Assembly (NCBI RefSeq): GCF_016722785.1
Contig: NZ_JAEQNE010000008.1
Coordinates: 62,001-126,000 of the forward strand
Origin: Ramlibacter monticola
Lineage (GTDB): Bacteria > Pseudomonadota > Gammaproteobacteria > Burkholderiales > Burkholderiaceae_C
Length of the DNA stretch: 64,000 nucleotides
Direction: 5' to 3'
Notes under the pieces: generated by a model
The model's database searches: none
The model's input: the letters and a program-made list of their open reading frames with translations, nothing else
What the model was told of the DNA's origin: nothing
Part shown: in pieces, positions 28,884 to 37,661 of the stretch
How positions within the stretch are numbered: the stretch's first letter is position 1
How the letters are laid out: the number at the start of each line of letters is the position of its first letter
Program-made: the position numbers and the translations under genes

Positions 28884-29264
28884 CTAGGACATCCCCATGT
28901 TCCGCATCGTCTGCGGATCGACGGGCATCATGTTGGTGTTCATGTGGTACATGACCCAGATCGAGCCGGCCAGCATGATCACCACCACGATGGCGGTGAA
29001 CACCAGGGCCAGCAGCGACCAGCCGCCCTCGACCTTGGCGTTCATGTGCAGGAAGTACACCATGTGCACCAGCACCTGCACCGCCGCGAAGCCGAGGATG
29101 ACGGGCGCGGTGGCGCCGGCCGGCAGCACCTTGCCCATCACCAGCCAGAAGGGGATCGCCGTCAGGATCACCGACAGCACGAAGCCGGTGACGTAGCCCC
29201 GGACCGTCGCGTGGTAGCCGATGTCGTCGTGCGCGTCGTGGTGTTCGTGGTGTTGCGCGCTCAT
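28884..29264 (-). CDS. cyoD: Cytochrome o ubiquinol oxidase subunit IV
   Basis: 126-aa small subunit of the bo-type quinol oxidase with three membrane helices (about residues 27-46, 54-75, 85-108). His-rich cytosolic N-terminus MSAQHHEHHDAHDD; family segment LVHMVYFLHMN. Start ATG 29264 overlaps the cyoC stop in ATGA; the longer frame to 29345 is only a run-through inside cyoC. Confidence 0.92.
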   Translation of the reverse strand: MSAQHHEHHDAHDDIGYHATVRGYVTGFVLSVILTAIPFWLVMGKVLPAGATAPVILGFAAVQVLVHMVYFLHMNAKVEGGWSLLALVFTAIVVVIMLAGSIWVMYHMNTNMMPVDPQTMRNMGMS

Positions 29265-29884
29265 TTCAGCACCCCCATCAGGTACACGAAGGTGAAGACG
29301 CCGATCCAGACGACGTCGAGGAAGTGCCAGAACATCGACAGGCACACCAGGCGGCGCTTGTTCTCGCGCGTCAGGCCCCGCTTGCGCACCTGCAGCACCA
29401 GGGTCACCAGCCAGACCGTGCCGAACGCCACGTGCAGGCCGTGCGTGCCCACCAGCGTGAAGAAGGCCGACAGGAAGGCGCTGCGCTGCGGGCCCGCGCC
29501 CTCGTGCAGCAGGTGCGCGAACTCGTACAGCTCGATCGACAGGAAGCCCAGCCCCAGCAGGCCGGTGAGGGCGAGCCAGGCCAGCAGCGCCTTCTGGCGC
29601 CCGTGCTGCATGCCGATCATGGCGAAGCCGTAGGTGATCGAGGACAGCAGCAGCAGGCCCGTGTTCACGGCCACCAGCGGCAGGTCGAACAGGTCGGCGC
29701 CGGAGGGGCCGGCCGCGTAGCTGCGGCCCAGCACCGCGTAGGTGGCGAACAGGACGGCGAAGACCAGGCAGTCGCTCATCAGGTACAGCCAGAACCCGAA
29801 CAGGGTCCCCTGCTGCGGGTGGTGCCCGCCGTCGTCGTAGAAGACCGGGGCGGCCCCGGTCGCGTTCAGGGTGGTGGAAGACAT
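29261..29884 (-). CDS. cyoC: Cytochrome o ubiquinol oxidase subunit III
   Basis: 207-aa subunit III with five membrane helices. Family features: LFGFWLYLMSDCLVFAVLFA near residue 30, GTHGLHVAFGTVWL, and WHFLDVVWIGVFTFVYLMG at the C-terminus. ATG 29884 (MSSTTLNATG) is chosen; a TTG nine bases upstream could also start translation. 19 bp after cyoB, overlaps cyoD by 4 nt. Confidence 0.94.
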   Translation of the reverse strand: MSSTTLNATGAAPVFYDDGGHHPQQGTLFGFWLYLMSDCLVFAVLFATYAVLGRSYAAGPSGADLFDLPLVAVNTGLLLLSSITYGFAMIGMQHGRQKALLAWLALTGLLGLGFLSIELYEFAHLLHEGAGPQRSAFLSAFFTLVGTHGLHVAFGTVWLVTLVLQVRKRGLTRENKRRLVCLSMFWHFLDVVWIGVFTFVYLMGVLK

Positions 29885-29903
29885 CTCTTGCAAATGCTCG
29901 TCG

Positions 29904-31892
29904 TCAGGCGGCGGCCAGCGCGCGGGTCCGGTCGTCCTCGCTGCGCGTCACGTCCTCGGCCGGGATGTGGAAGTCGCGGTCGTAGTTGAAGGTGTGCACG
30001 ATGGCGGCGATCACCATCGCGGCGAAGCTCAGGCCGGCCAGCAGCCACATGTGCCAGATCAGCGTGAAGCCCCAGGCCGTGGCCAGCATCGCGATCACGA
30101 AGCCGGCGCCGGTGTTCTTCGGCATGTGGATCGGCTTGAAGCCGGCGGTCGGACGCTGCGCGCCGCGGCGCTTCATGTCGTGCCAGGCGTCGGTGTCGTG
30201 CACCACCGGCGTGAAGGCGAAGTTGTAGTCCGGAGGCGGCGAGGCGGTGGACCACTCCAGCGTGCGGCCGTCCCACGCGTCGCCGGTCGCGTCGCGCAGT
30301 TCCTTCCGGCGCAGGAAGCTCACCACCAGCTGCACCAGGAAGGCGGCGATGCCGATCGCGACCAGGACAGCGCCGACCGCGGCGATCTGGAACCAGATCT
30401 GCAGCGAGGGGTCGTCGAAGTGGCTCATGCGGCGCGTCACGCCCATCAGGCCCAGCACGTACAGCGGCGTGAAGGCGACCCAGAAGCCCACCAGCCAGAA
30501 CCAGAAGGACACCCGGCCCCAGAAGTCGTCCAGCTTGTAGCCGAACGCCTTGGGGAACCAGTAGTTGATGCCCGCGAACAGGCCGAACACCACGCCGCCG
30601 ATGATCACGTTGTGGAAGTGCGCGACCAGGAACAGCGAGTTGTGCAGCACGAAGTCGGCCGCCGGCACCGCCAGCATCACGCCCGTCATGCCGCCGATCA
30701 CGAAGGTGACCATGAAGCCCACCGTCCACAGCATCGGCACCTCGAAGCGGATGCGTCCGCGGTACATCGTGAACAGCCAGTTGAAGATCTTCGCCCCGGT
30801 GGGGATCGAGATGATCATCGTCGTGATCCCGAAGAACGAGTTCACGCTCGGTCCCGAGCCCATGGTGAAGAAGTGGTGCAGCCACACCAGGTAGGACAGG
30901 ATGGCGATCACGCAGGTGGCGTAGACCATGGAGGCGTAGCCGAACAGTCGCTTGCCGCTGAAGGTGGACACCACCTCCGAGAAGATGCCGAACACCGGCA
31001 GCACCAGGATGTAGACCTCGGGGTGGCCCCAGATCCAGATCAGGTTCACGTACAGCATCGGGTTGCCGCCGAGGTCGTTCGTGAAGAAGTTGGTGCCCAG
31101 GTAGCGGTCCGCCGTGAGCAGCGCCAGGGTGGCGGCCAGGATCGGGAAGGTCGCCACGATCAGCACGTTGGTGCAGAGGGACGTCCAGGTGAACACCGGC
31201 ATCTTCATCAGCTTCATGCCGGGCGCGCGCATCTTCAGGATGGTCGCGATCAGGTTGATGCCCGAGAGAGTCGTTCCCACCCCCGCCACCTGCAGGGACC
31301 AGAGGTAGTAGTCGACCCCGACGTCCGGGCTCTGCAGGAGGCCCGACAGCGGCGGATAGGCCAGCCAGCCGGTGCGCGCGAACTCGCCGACGAACAGCGA
31401 GACCATCACCAGCGCGGCGCCGCCGGCGGTCATCCAGAAGCTGAAGTTGTTCAGGAAGGGGAAGGCCACGTCGCGCGCGCCGATCTGCAGCGGCACGACG
31501 TAATTCATGAAGCCCGTCACCAGCGGCATCGCGACGAAGAAGATCATGATCACGCCGTGGGCCGTGAAGATCTGGTCGTAGTGGTGCGGCGGCAGGAAGC
31601 CCTCGTTGGCACCGAAGGCCACCGCCTGGTGCAGGCGCATCATGATGGCGTCGGCGAAGCCGCGCAGCAGCATCACGATGCCCAGCACCACGTACATGAT
31701 GCCGATCTTCTTGTGGTCGATGCTGCAGATCCAGTCGCGCCAAAGGGGGCCCCAGAGGCGCATCTTCGCGAGGAGTCCCAGCAGCGCGGCGCCGCCGAGG
31801 GCGACGGCGGCGAAGGTGGCGACGAGGATCGGTTCGTGGATGGGGATCGCCTCCCAGCTGAGGCGGCCCAGGATCAGTTCACTCAGGCTCAT
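29904..31892 (-). CDS. cyoB: Cytochrome o ubiquinol oxidase subunit I
   Basis: Catalytic subunit: reduces O2 to water with electrons from ubiquinol and pumps protons. 662 aa with about 15 membrane helices. Metal ligands visible: haem b His112 (FTAHGVIMIFF), CuB His290 with cross-linked Tyr294 (WGHPEVYI), CuB His339-His340 (WLHHFF), haem o and b ligands in FLVAHFHNVIIGG (about 425 and 427). All are offset by six from E. coli CyoB. Nine bp after cyoA. Confidence 0.97.
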   Translation of the reverse strand: MSLSELILGRLSWEAIPIHEPILVATFAAVALGGAALLGLLAKMRLWGPLWRDWICSIDHKKIGIMYVVLGIVMLLRGFADAIMMRLHQAVAFGANEGFLPPHHYDQIFTAHGVIMIFFVAMPLVTGFMNYVVPLQIGARDVAFPFLNNFSFWMTAGGAALVMVSLFVGEFARTGWLAYPPLSGLLQSPDVGVDYYLWSLQVAGVGTTLSGINLIATILKMRAPGMKLMKMPVFTWTSLCTNVLIVATFPILAATLALLTADRYLGTNFFTNDLGGNPMLYVNLIWIWGHPEVYILVLPVFGIFSEVVSTFSGKRLFGYASMVYATCVIAILSYLVWLHHFFTMGSGPSVNSFFGITTMIISIPTGAKIFNWLFTMYRGRIRFEVPMLWTVGFMVTFVIGGMTGVMLAVPAADFVLHNSLFLVAHFHNVIIGGVVFGLFAGINYWFPKAFGYKLDDFWGRVSFWFWLVGFWVAFTPLYVLGLMGVTRRMSHFDDPSLQIWFQIAAVGAVLVAIGIAAFLVQLVVSFLRRKELRDATGDAWDGRTLEWSTASPPPDYNFAFTPVVHDTDAWHDMKRRGAQRPTAGFKPIHMPKNTGAGFVIAMLATAWGFTLIWHMWLLAGLSFAAMVIAAIVHTFNYDRDFHIPAEDVTRSEDDRTRALAAA

Positions 31893-31901
31893 GTCGGTTT
31901 C

Positions 31902-32945
31902 TTACTGCGCGGCGAGGGGCCGGGGCAGGCCCAGCGGGTTGTCGGGGGTGCAGACGGCGGCGGCGACCACGGTGCGGCCGTCGAGGGCCGACTCGCGCAC
32001 GCCGCGCAGGTTGCCCTTGCCCAGGCCGCCGGCGGCGTCGATGGCCATCATTTCGTGGGCGCACATCTGCTGGCCGTCGGCGCAGCGGTTCAGGACCGCC
32101 TCGTAGAGGCCTTCGTCGACCTTGCCGAAGCGGCGCACGGGTTCGCGCTCGCTCGGTCGCTCCAGCTTCAGGTAGGCGGCGCGGGTCAACGCCTCGCCCG
32201 AGCGGTTGCTTTCCACCCAGTCCTCGAAGTTGGCCTCCGACAGGCCCAGGAAGGCGAAGCGCATGCTGGAGAAGCCGGCGCCGCTGTAGTTGGCGGAGAT
32301 CCCCTGGAACGTGCCGGGGTGGTTGATCACCGCGTTCAGCTTGGTCTGCATGCCCGGCATGGCGTACACCATGCCCGCCAGCTCCGGCACGTAGAAGGCG
32401 TTCATGACCGTCGTCGCGGTGATGCGGAACTCGATGGGGCGGTCCACCGGGGCGGCCAGTTCGTTGATCGTGGCGATGCCCTGCTCCGGGTAGATGAACA
32501 GCCACTTCCAGTCCATGGCGACCACGTTCACCACGAGCGGCTTCAGGCCGGCCGGCACGGGCCGCTGGGCGTCGATGCGGTCCAGGGGCCGGAAGGGATC
32601 GAGCTTGTGGGTGCTGATCCAGGTGATCGCGCCCAGCGCGATGATGATCAGGAGCGGCGCGCCCCAGATCACCAGTTCCAGGCGGGTCGAGTGGTCCCAG
32701 TCCGGCGCGTAGGTCGCATTCTGGTTGGACTGCCGGTAGCGCCAGGCGAAGAACAGCGTCAGCGCGATCACCGGCACGATGATCAGGAGCATCAGCAGGG
32801 TGGAGGTGACGATCAGGCCGGCCTGCTGCACGGCGATGTCGCCGTGCGGCTTCATCACCGTGAGCTTGCTGCAGCCGGCCAGCGCCAGGGCGGCGGCGGG
32901 GGCGGCGAGGCGGGCCACCCGCAGGAATTTGTCGTTATTGAGCAT
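31902..32945 (-). CDS. cyoA: Cytochrome o ubiquinol oxidase subunit II
   Basis: 347-aa lipoprotein subunit II. Start set at ATG 32945 so that the signal peptide ends in the lipobox LALAGC about residue 25; an upstream ATG at 33005 is possible but overlaps the FNR-type box. Two membrane helices follow (about 45-65 and 85-105). The cupredoxin domain (FRITATTVMNAFYVPELAG) lacks the Cys/His CuA ligands of cytochrome c oxidases, consistent with quinol as donor. First gene of the leftward operon cyoABCD-surf1-regB-regA-BON. No clear Shine-Dalgarno. Confidence 0.93.
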   Translation of the reverse strand: MLNNDKFLRVARLAAPAAALALAGCSKLTVMKPHGDIAVQQAGLIVTSTLLMLLIIVPVIALTLFFAWRYRQSNQNATYAPDWDHSTRLELVIWGAPLLIIIALGAITWISTHKLDPFRPLDRIDAQRPVPAGLKPLVVNVVAMDWKWLFIYPEQGIATINELAAPVDRPIEFRITATTVMNAFYVPELAGMVYAMPGMQTKLNAVINHPGTFQGISANYSGAGFSSMRFAFLGLSEANFEDWVESNRSGEALTRAAYLKLERPSEREPVRRFGKVDEGLYEAVLNRCADGQQMCAHEMMAIDAAGGLGKGNLRGVRESALDGRTVVAAAVCTPDNPLGLPRPLAAQ

Positions 32946-33004
32946 CAGGAGGACAGAACGCTGGGGAAAACGCCGATTGCGTTGCTGTCGCAAATCTACG
33001 CTCA

Positions 33005-33018
33005 TTGATACAAATCAA
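33005..33018. promoter_or_regulatory. Perfect FNR/Anr-type binding site
   Basis: TTGATACAAATCAA fits TTGAT-N4-ATCAA exactly. It lies 60 bp upstream of the chosen cyoA start and 37 bp upstream of the divergent MFS gene. In other bacteria FNR represses cyo at low oxygen; repression here is inferred from that and from position. Confidence 0.7.
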
Positions 33019-33054
33019 ACATTGGACATTTTGTCCCAGCCCCCCCCGTTCCGA

Positions 33055-34404
33055 ATGACCTCCGCGACCCACGCTTCCCCCGGCCCCTTCCCCTCCCCTT
33101 CCCTCTCCGGCGCCCACGGCGCCAATCCGGCCAACTCCCCCGAAGAAGCCCGCCTCGCCCCCGGCGACATCGCGGTGGGCGTCGTGATCGGCCGGGCCTC
33201 GGAATACTTCGACTTCTTCGTCTACGGCATCGCCTCGGTGCTGGCATTTCCCGCGGTGTTCTTCCCGTTCGCGTCGCGGCTGGAGGGCACGCTCTGGGCC
33301 TTCGCCCTGCTGGCGCTGGCCTTCGTGGTGCGCCCGCTCGGCACGGTGGCCGGCATGGCGCTGCAAAGGCGCTTCGGGCGCGGCATGAAGCTCACGGCCG
33401 CCCTGCTGCTGCTCGGAAGTTCCACGGTGGGCATGGCCTTGCTGCCGGGCCACGCCGCGGCCGGCGCGCTTGCCATCGCCTTGCTGGCGGTGTGCCGCAT
33501 CGGCCAGGGGCTGGCGCTGGGCGGGTCCTGGGACGGCCTGCCCTCGCTGCTGGCCCTCAATGCGCCGGAAGGCCGGCGCGGCTGGTACGCGATGCTGGGG
33601 CAGCTCGGCGCGCCCCTCGGCTTCCTGGTCGCCTGCGCCGTGTTCGCCTTCCTGTGGGCGAACCTTTCCGCGGCGGACTTCCTCGCCTGGGGCTGGCGCT
33701 ATCCCTTCTTCGCCGCCTTCGCGATCAACGTGGTCGCCCTGTTCGCGCGCCTGCGCCTGGTGGTGACGCACGAATACGAGCGCGAACTGGAGGCGCGCGA
33801 GCTGGAGCCCTGCGCGGTCCGTGAACTGTTCGCGAGCCAGGGCCACAACGTGGTGATCGGCGCCTTCGCGGCGCTGGCCTCCTATGCCCTGTTCCACCTG
33901 GTGACGGTGTTCCCGCTGTCCTGGGTGATGCTCCATGCGGAGCAGGAGATCGGCCACCTGCTTTCCGTGGAACTGGCGGGCGCCGTCCTCGCGGCGCTGG
34001 CGATGCCCCTGTCCGGACTGCTCGCCGACCGCATAGGCCGGCGCAGCACCCTCGGGGTGCTGGCCGCCGCGATCGCGGCATTCAGCCTGGTTGCGCCCTT
34101 CCTCCTGGGCGGCGGCACCGCGGGCGTGGACGTCTTCATCCTGGTGGGATCCGCGCTGCTGGGCCTTTCCTACGGCCAGGCCGCGGGCCCGGTCGCCTCG
34201 AATTTCCTGCCGGCCTTCCGCTACACCGGCGCGGCGCTCACCGCCGACCTGGCTTGGCTGATCGGCGCCGCGTTCGCGCCGCTGGTGGCGCTGGGCCTGT
34301 CGGTGCGCTTCGGCCCCGGCGCGGTCGGCGTGTACCTGCTCTCCGGCGCGCTGGCGACGCTCCTGGCCTTGCGCAGCCACCGGATCCGGCTGCCGCGCGA
34401 CTGA
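33055..34404 (+). CDS. MFS transporter, metabolite:H+ symporter-like
   Basis: 449-aa major facilitator protein with 12 predicted helices. Early segment IGRASEYFDFFVYGIASVLA resembles the start of MHS-family symporters (ProP/KgtP type), but the helix 2-3 loop RPLGTVAGMALQRRFGRG departs from the usual GxLxDRxGRR, which is seen instead between the halves (GLLADRIGRRSTLG). The substrate is not predictable. The N-terminus is Pro/Ser/Ala-rich. Start ATG 33055 follows a C-run with no Shine-Dalgarno. Divergent from cyoA across the FNR-type box, so it may share oxygen control. Confidence 0.82.
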   Translation: MTSATHASPGPFPSPSLSGAHGANPANSPEEARLAPGDIAVGVVIGRASEYFDFFVYGIASVLAFPAVFFPFASRLEGTLWAFALLALAFVVRPLGTVAGMALQRRFGRGMKLTAALLLLGSSTVGMALLPGHAAAGALAIALLAVCRIGQGLALGGSWDGLPSLLALNAPEGRRGWYAMLGQLGAPLGFLVACAVFAFLWANLSAADFLAWGWRYPFFAAFAINVVALFARLRLVVTHEYERELEARELEPCAVRELFASQGHNVVIGAFAALASYALFHLVTVFPLSWVMLHAEQEIGHLLSVELAGAVLAALAMPLSGLLADRIGRRSTLGVLAAAIAAFSLVAPFLLGGGTAGVDVFILVGSALLGLSYGQAAGPVASNFLPAFRYTGAALTADLAWLIGAAFAPLVALGLSVRFGPGAVGVYLLSGALATLLALRSHRIRLPRD

Positions 34405-34480
34405 GCCAAGGCGACAAACTGGACGGTACCGCCCCGCTGGGTTAAGGTGGGCGCCTTTTTAGGCAGTTCCCCTAACCCCG

Positions 34481-37400
34481 ATGCATGAGGTTTTCCGCGC
34501 CCGTCACCGGCTGGCGAGCGCAGCCGCGTGGGTGGCGATGCTCTCGGGCGCGCTGGTCCTGCTGGGATGGAGCCTCGGGAACCCTCTCCTGAAGAGCCTC
34601 GTTCCCGGCGCCGCCGACATGAAGGCGAACACCGCGGTGGCCCTGCTCGGGGCCGGACTGGCCCTGCGGCTGCAGGTCCGCGGCGCCCGCTGGAGCACGG
34701 CGGCGGGCATCGGCGTGGCCTGCCTGGTCAGCGCCCTGGGCGCCGCCACGCTGGTCGAGTACCTGGCCGGCATCGACCTCGGCATCGACGAACTGCTGTT
34801 CCACGATGCCGAGGCCGGCTTCCGCAGCGCGCCCGGCCGCATGTCGCCCTACGCCGCCTGGTCCTTCGTGCTGCTGGGACCGGGCATCGCCCTGCTGCAG
34901 CGGCGGCGCTTCGGCTGGATCGTGCTGCTGTGCGCCGCGCAGGTGTTCGCGATCGGCGCCCTCGGCACCCTCGGCCACTTCCGCGACGCCGGGAAGATCG
35001 TCACCGACGCCTGGCTGCCGCCGGTGGCGCTCAACACCTCGCTGACGCTGGCCCTGCTGGGGGCGGCCGTCTTCGTGCAGCAGCGCGGCCCGCGGGCCGC
35101 GTCGCGGTCGCGCCGCGGCGAGCGCGCGGTCGGCGTCTTCTTCTGGGCGATGGTGGTGGTGCTGCTCGGGTCCACCAGCCTCACCTACCGCTCCAACGTC
35201 CGCTTCGCCACCGCCGCCCAGGAAGTCGACCGCGTGCAGCAGGCCCGCCTGGAACTGGGGCAGCTGCGCGCCTGCCTGCGCTCCGGCGGCCCGCCGCAGG
35301 CCTGTCGCGGCGGGCTGGAGCCGTTGCGGGGCAGCGTCTCGGGGGGCACCGAGACGCGCCTGTTCCGCGAACTCGAGGCGAGCCTGCGTGGCGACGGCGC
35401 GAACGCCGGCCGCGCGCCGGTGGCGGCGACCCTCCTGGAGCAAACGCTGCGCGACGCCCTCGAAGCGCGCAAGGCGACGCTCGCGATCGACCGCACCGCC
35501 ATGCTGGTGTCGCTGCTGTTGACGCTGGGACTTTGCGTGCTGAGCGTGTCGGTGCTGTCGCTCAACGTGCGCGCCGAGCTGCGGCGCAGCGCCGGCGCCC
35601 GCGACGAGCAGCAGCGCCAGCAGGCCCTGCTGCGCGCGGTGCTCGCCTCCAGCCCGGACCTGATCGCCTATCGCGACGTCGAGGGTACCTTCCTGGGCTG
35701 CAACGATGCGTACGGCGAGCTGGTGGGCCTGCCGACCGAGTCCATCGGCGGCCTGTCGGTCGAACAGGTGCTGTCGCCCGCCGCCGCCGCGCGGATGCGG
35801 CAGGAGGACGCCGTGGCGCTGGCGCAGAACCGGGGCAGCGTCAACGAAGCCTGGTGCGACTATCCCGACGGCCGCCGGGCGTTGCTGGAGTTCGTGCGCA
35901 GCCCCATGCGCGATGCCGACGGCCATGCCATCGGCCTGGTCATGGTGGGCCGCGACGTCACCCGGCGGCGCGAGGCGGAGGAGGAACTGCGCCGGGCGCG
36001 GGCCCTCGCCGAGGAAGCCACCGAGCTGAAGACGGCCTTCCTCGCCAACATGAGCCACGAGATCCGCACGCCGATCAACGCCATCCTGGGCATGACGCAC
36101 CTGGCACTGGGCACGGAGCTCACGGCGCGCCAGCGCGACTACCTGGCCAAGGTGCACGCCGCGGGCGAGCACCTGGCGGGCATCGTCGACGACATCCTCG
36201 ACCTGTCGAAGATCGAGGCCGGCAAGCTGGTCCTGGAGCAAGAGGTCTTCGCGCTGGACGCCCTGCTGCAGCAGGTCTCGGACGTCGTCGTGGAGCAGGC
36301 GCAGGCCAAGGGCCTGCACCTCGCGTTCGATGCGGACCGGCAGGTGCCGCCGCGGCTCGCCGGCGACCCGCTGCGGGTACGGCAGATCCTGATCAACTTC
36401 CTGAACAACGCGATCAAGTTCACCGAGCGGGGCGAGGTGGCGCTGCGGGTGGCGGTGGAGCGGCGCGAGGGCCGCCGCCTGCTGCTGCGCTTCGCGGTGC
36501 GCGACACCGGCATCGGCCTCACGCCGGACCAGGCGGAGCGCGTCTTCCGGCAGTTCGAGCAGGCCGACCGCTCCACCACCCGCAAGTACGGCGGCACCGG
36601 GTTGGGGCTGGCGATCTCGCGCAGCCTGGCGGAGATGATGGGCGGCAGCGTGGGCGTGGAGAGCCGTTTCGGCGAGGGCAGCACCTTCTGGTTCACCGCC
36701 TGGATGGAGCTCGCGCCCGACGAGGCGCCGGCCACGGCCCCGGCGCCGCTGCCCAGCGCCGCACCGCACGCGCCGCCGGCGCTGGCGGGCGCGCGCGTGC
36801 TGCTGGTGGAAGACAACCCCGTCAACCAGCAGGTCGCCGGCGAGATCCTGCAGGCGGCGGGCATCGCGGTACGGATCGCGGAGAACGGCCTGCAGGCGGT
36901 GGGGCGGGTGCAGGAAGGACGCTTCGACGCCGTGCTGATGGACATGCAGATGCCCGTGATGGACGGCGTCACGGCCACCGAGCGCATCCGCGCCCTGGGC
37001 TTCACGCTGCCGGTGATCGCGATGACCGCCAACGCCATGGCCAGCGACCGCGAGCGCTGCCTGGCGGCCGGCATGAACGACTTCCTGAGCAAGCCCATCC
37101 GCCCGCAGGAGCTGTACCGGGTCGTGGCGAGCTGGCTGCCTTCCGCGCCGCCCGCGGCGGCGCCGGAGCCGCAGCCGGATGCGGCGGCCGCGCCGGACCC
37201 CCAACTGGCGCGACTGGCGGCGGTGCCCGGCCTGGACGTGGCCCGCGGGCTGGAGTTCACCACCGGCAACGACGCCGGCTTCTACGTGCAGATGCTGGGC
37301 GTCTTCGTCGACTCGTACCGGGGCTGCGAGGACCAGCTGCGCGAGCTGCTGCAGGCGGGCGACCGGCACGGCGCCGAGCGCCTCGCCCACAACTGCAAGG

Positions 37401-37567
37401 GAGCGGCGGCCACGCTCGGCGCCGCCCCGGTCGCCGCGCTGGCCGCCGACGTGGAACAGGCGCTGCGGGCGGAGCAGGACGGCGAGGCCGTGCCGGCCCG
37501 CATCGCGGCCTTCGGCCGCCAGCTCGGCGAACTGGTCCGGGCGCTGGACGAGGTCCTTCCCGGATAG
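34481..37567 (+). CDS. Hybrid sensor histidine kinase with receiver and Hpt domains
   Basis: 1028-aa multi-step phosphorelay protein. N-terminal integral membrane sensor with about seven hydrophobic helices (15-235), a periplasmic loop (about 236-338) and another helix (341-363). Then PAS (about 380-495), HisKA with His526 (NMSHEIRTPINAILG), ATPase domain (about 625-745; QILINFLNNAIKF, DTGIGL, GGTGLGLAISRSLAE), receiver (772-885; Asp821 in VLMDMQMPVMDG), and C-terminal Hpt (about 910-1020; His970 in RLAHNCKGAAATLG). The output regulator is not evident; the adjacent LysR gene is not a typical partner. Signal unknown. Confidence 0.9.
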   Translation: MHEVFRARHRLASAAAWVAMLSGALVLLGWSLGNPLLKSLVPGAADMKANTAVALLGAGLALRLQVRGARWSTAAGIGVACLVSALGAATLVEYLAGIDLGIDELLFHDAEAGFRSAPGRMSPYAAWSFVLLGPGIALLQRRRFGWIVLLCAAQVFAIGALGTLGHFRDAGKIVTDAWLPPVALNTSLTLALLGAAVFVQQRGPRAASRSRRGERAVGVFFWAMVVVLLGSTSLTYRSNVRFATAAQEVDRVQQARLELGQLRACLRSGGPPQACRGGLEPLRGSVSGGTETRLFRELEASLRGDGANAGRAPVAATLLEQTLRDALEARKATLAIDRTAMLVSLLLTLGLCVLSVSVLSLNVRAELRRSAGARDEQQRQQALLRAVLASSPDLIAYRDVEGTFLGCNDAYGELVGLPTESIGGLSVEQVLSPAAAARMRQEDAVALAQNRGSVNEAWCDYPDGRRALLEFVRSPMRDADGHAIGLVMVGRDVTRRREAEEELRRARALAEEATELKTAFLANMSHEIRTPINAILGMTHLALGTELTARQRDYLAKVHAAGEHLAGIVDDILDLSKIEAGKLVLEQEVFALDALLQQVSDVVVEQAQAKGLHLAFDADRQVPPRLAGDPLRVRQILINFLNNAIKFTERGEVALRVAVERREGRRLLLRFAVRDTGIGLTPDQAERVFRQFEQADRSTTRKYGGTGLGLAISRSLAEMMGGSVGVESRFGEGSTFWFTAWMELAPDEAPATAPAPLPSAAPHAPPALAGARVLLVEDNPVNQQVAGEILQAAGIAVRIAENGLQAVGRVQEGRFDAVLMDMQMPVMDGVTATERIRALGFTLPVIAMTANAMASDRERCLAAGMNDFLSKPIRPQELYRVVASWLPSAPPAAAPEPQPDAAAAPDPQLARLAAVPGLDVARGLEFTTGNDAGFYVQMLGVFVDSYRGCEDQLRELLQAGDRHGAERLAHNCKGAAATLGAAPVAALAADVEQALRAEQDGEAVPARIAAFGRQLGELVRALDEVLPG

Positions 37568-37574
37568 CAGGCCT

Positions 37575-37595
37575 GCCATCGCCGATGGCGATGGC
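37575..37595. other. Inverted repeat between hybrid kinase and LysR gene
   Basis: GCCATCGCC-GAT-GGCGATGGC, a perfect 9-bp stem with 3-nt loop just past the kinase stop (37567). No T-run follows, so it could be a weak terminator or a LysR-type operator. Confidence 0.35.
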
Positions 37596-37661
37596 GGAAC
37601 CCCCTTTTCTGAGGGAAAATGGCGCCTCGCCATCGCGCACCACGATGGCCCTGCCTGCCGT

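Noticed and set aside
32946..33005. Longer cyoA starting at ATG 33005
   Set aside because: Would place 20 polar residues before the lipoprotein signal and overlap the FNR-type box.
29871..33008. 1045-aa plus-strand open frame
   Set aside because: Antisense to cyoABC, whose products have all expected metal ligands; the shadow is His/Gln/Asp-rich and motif-free.
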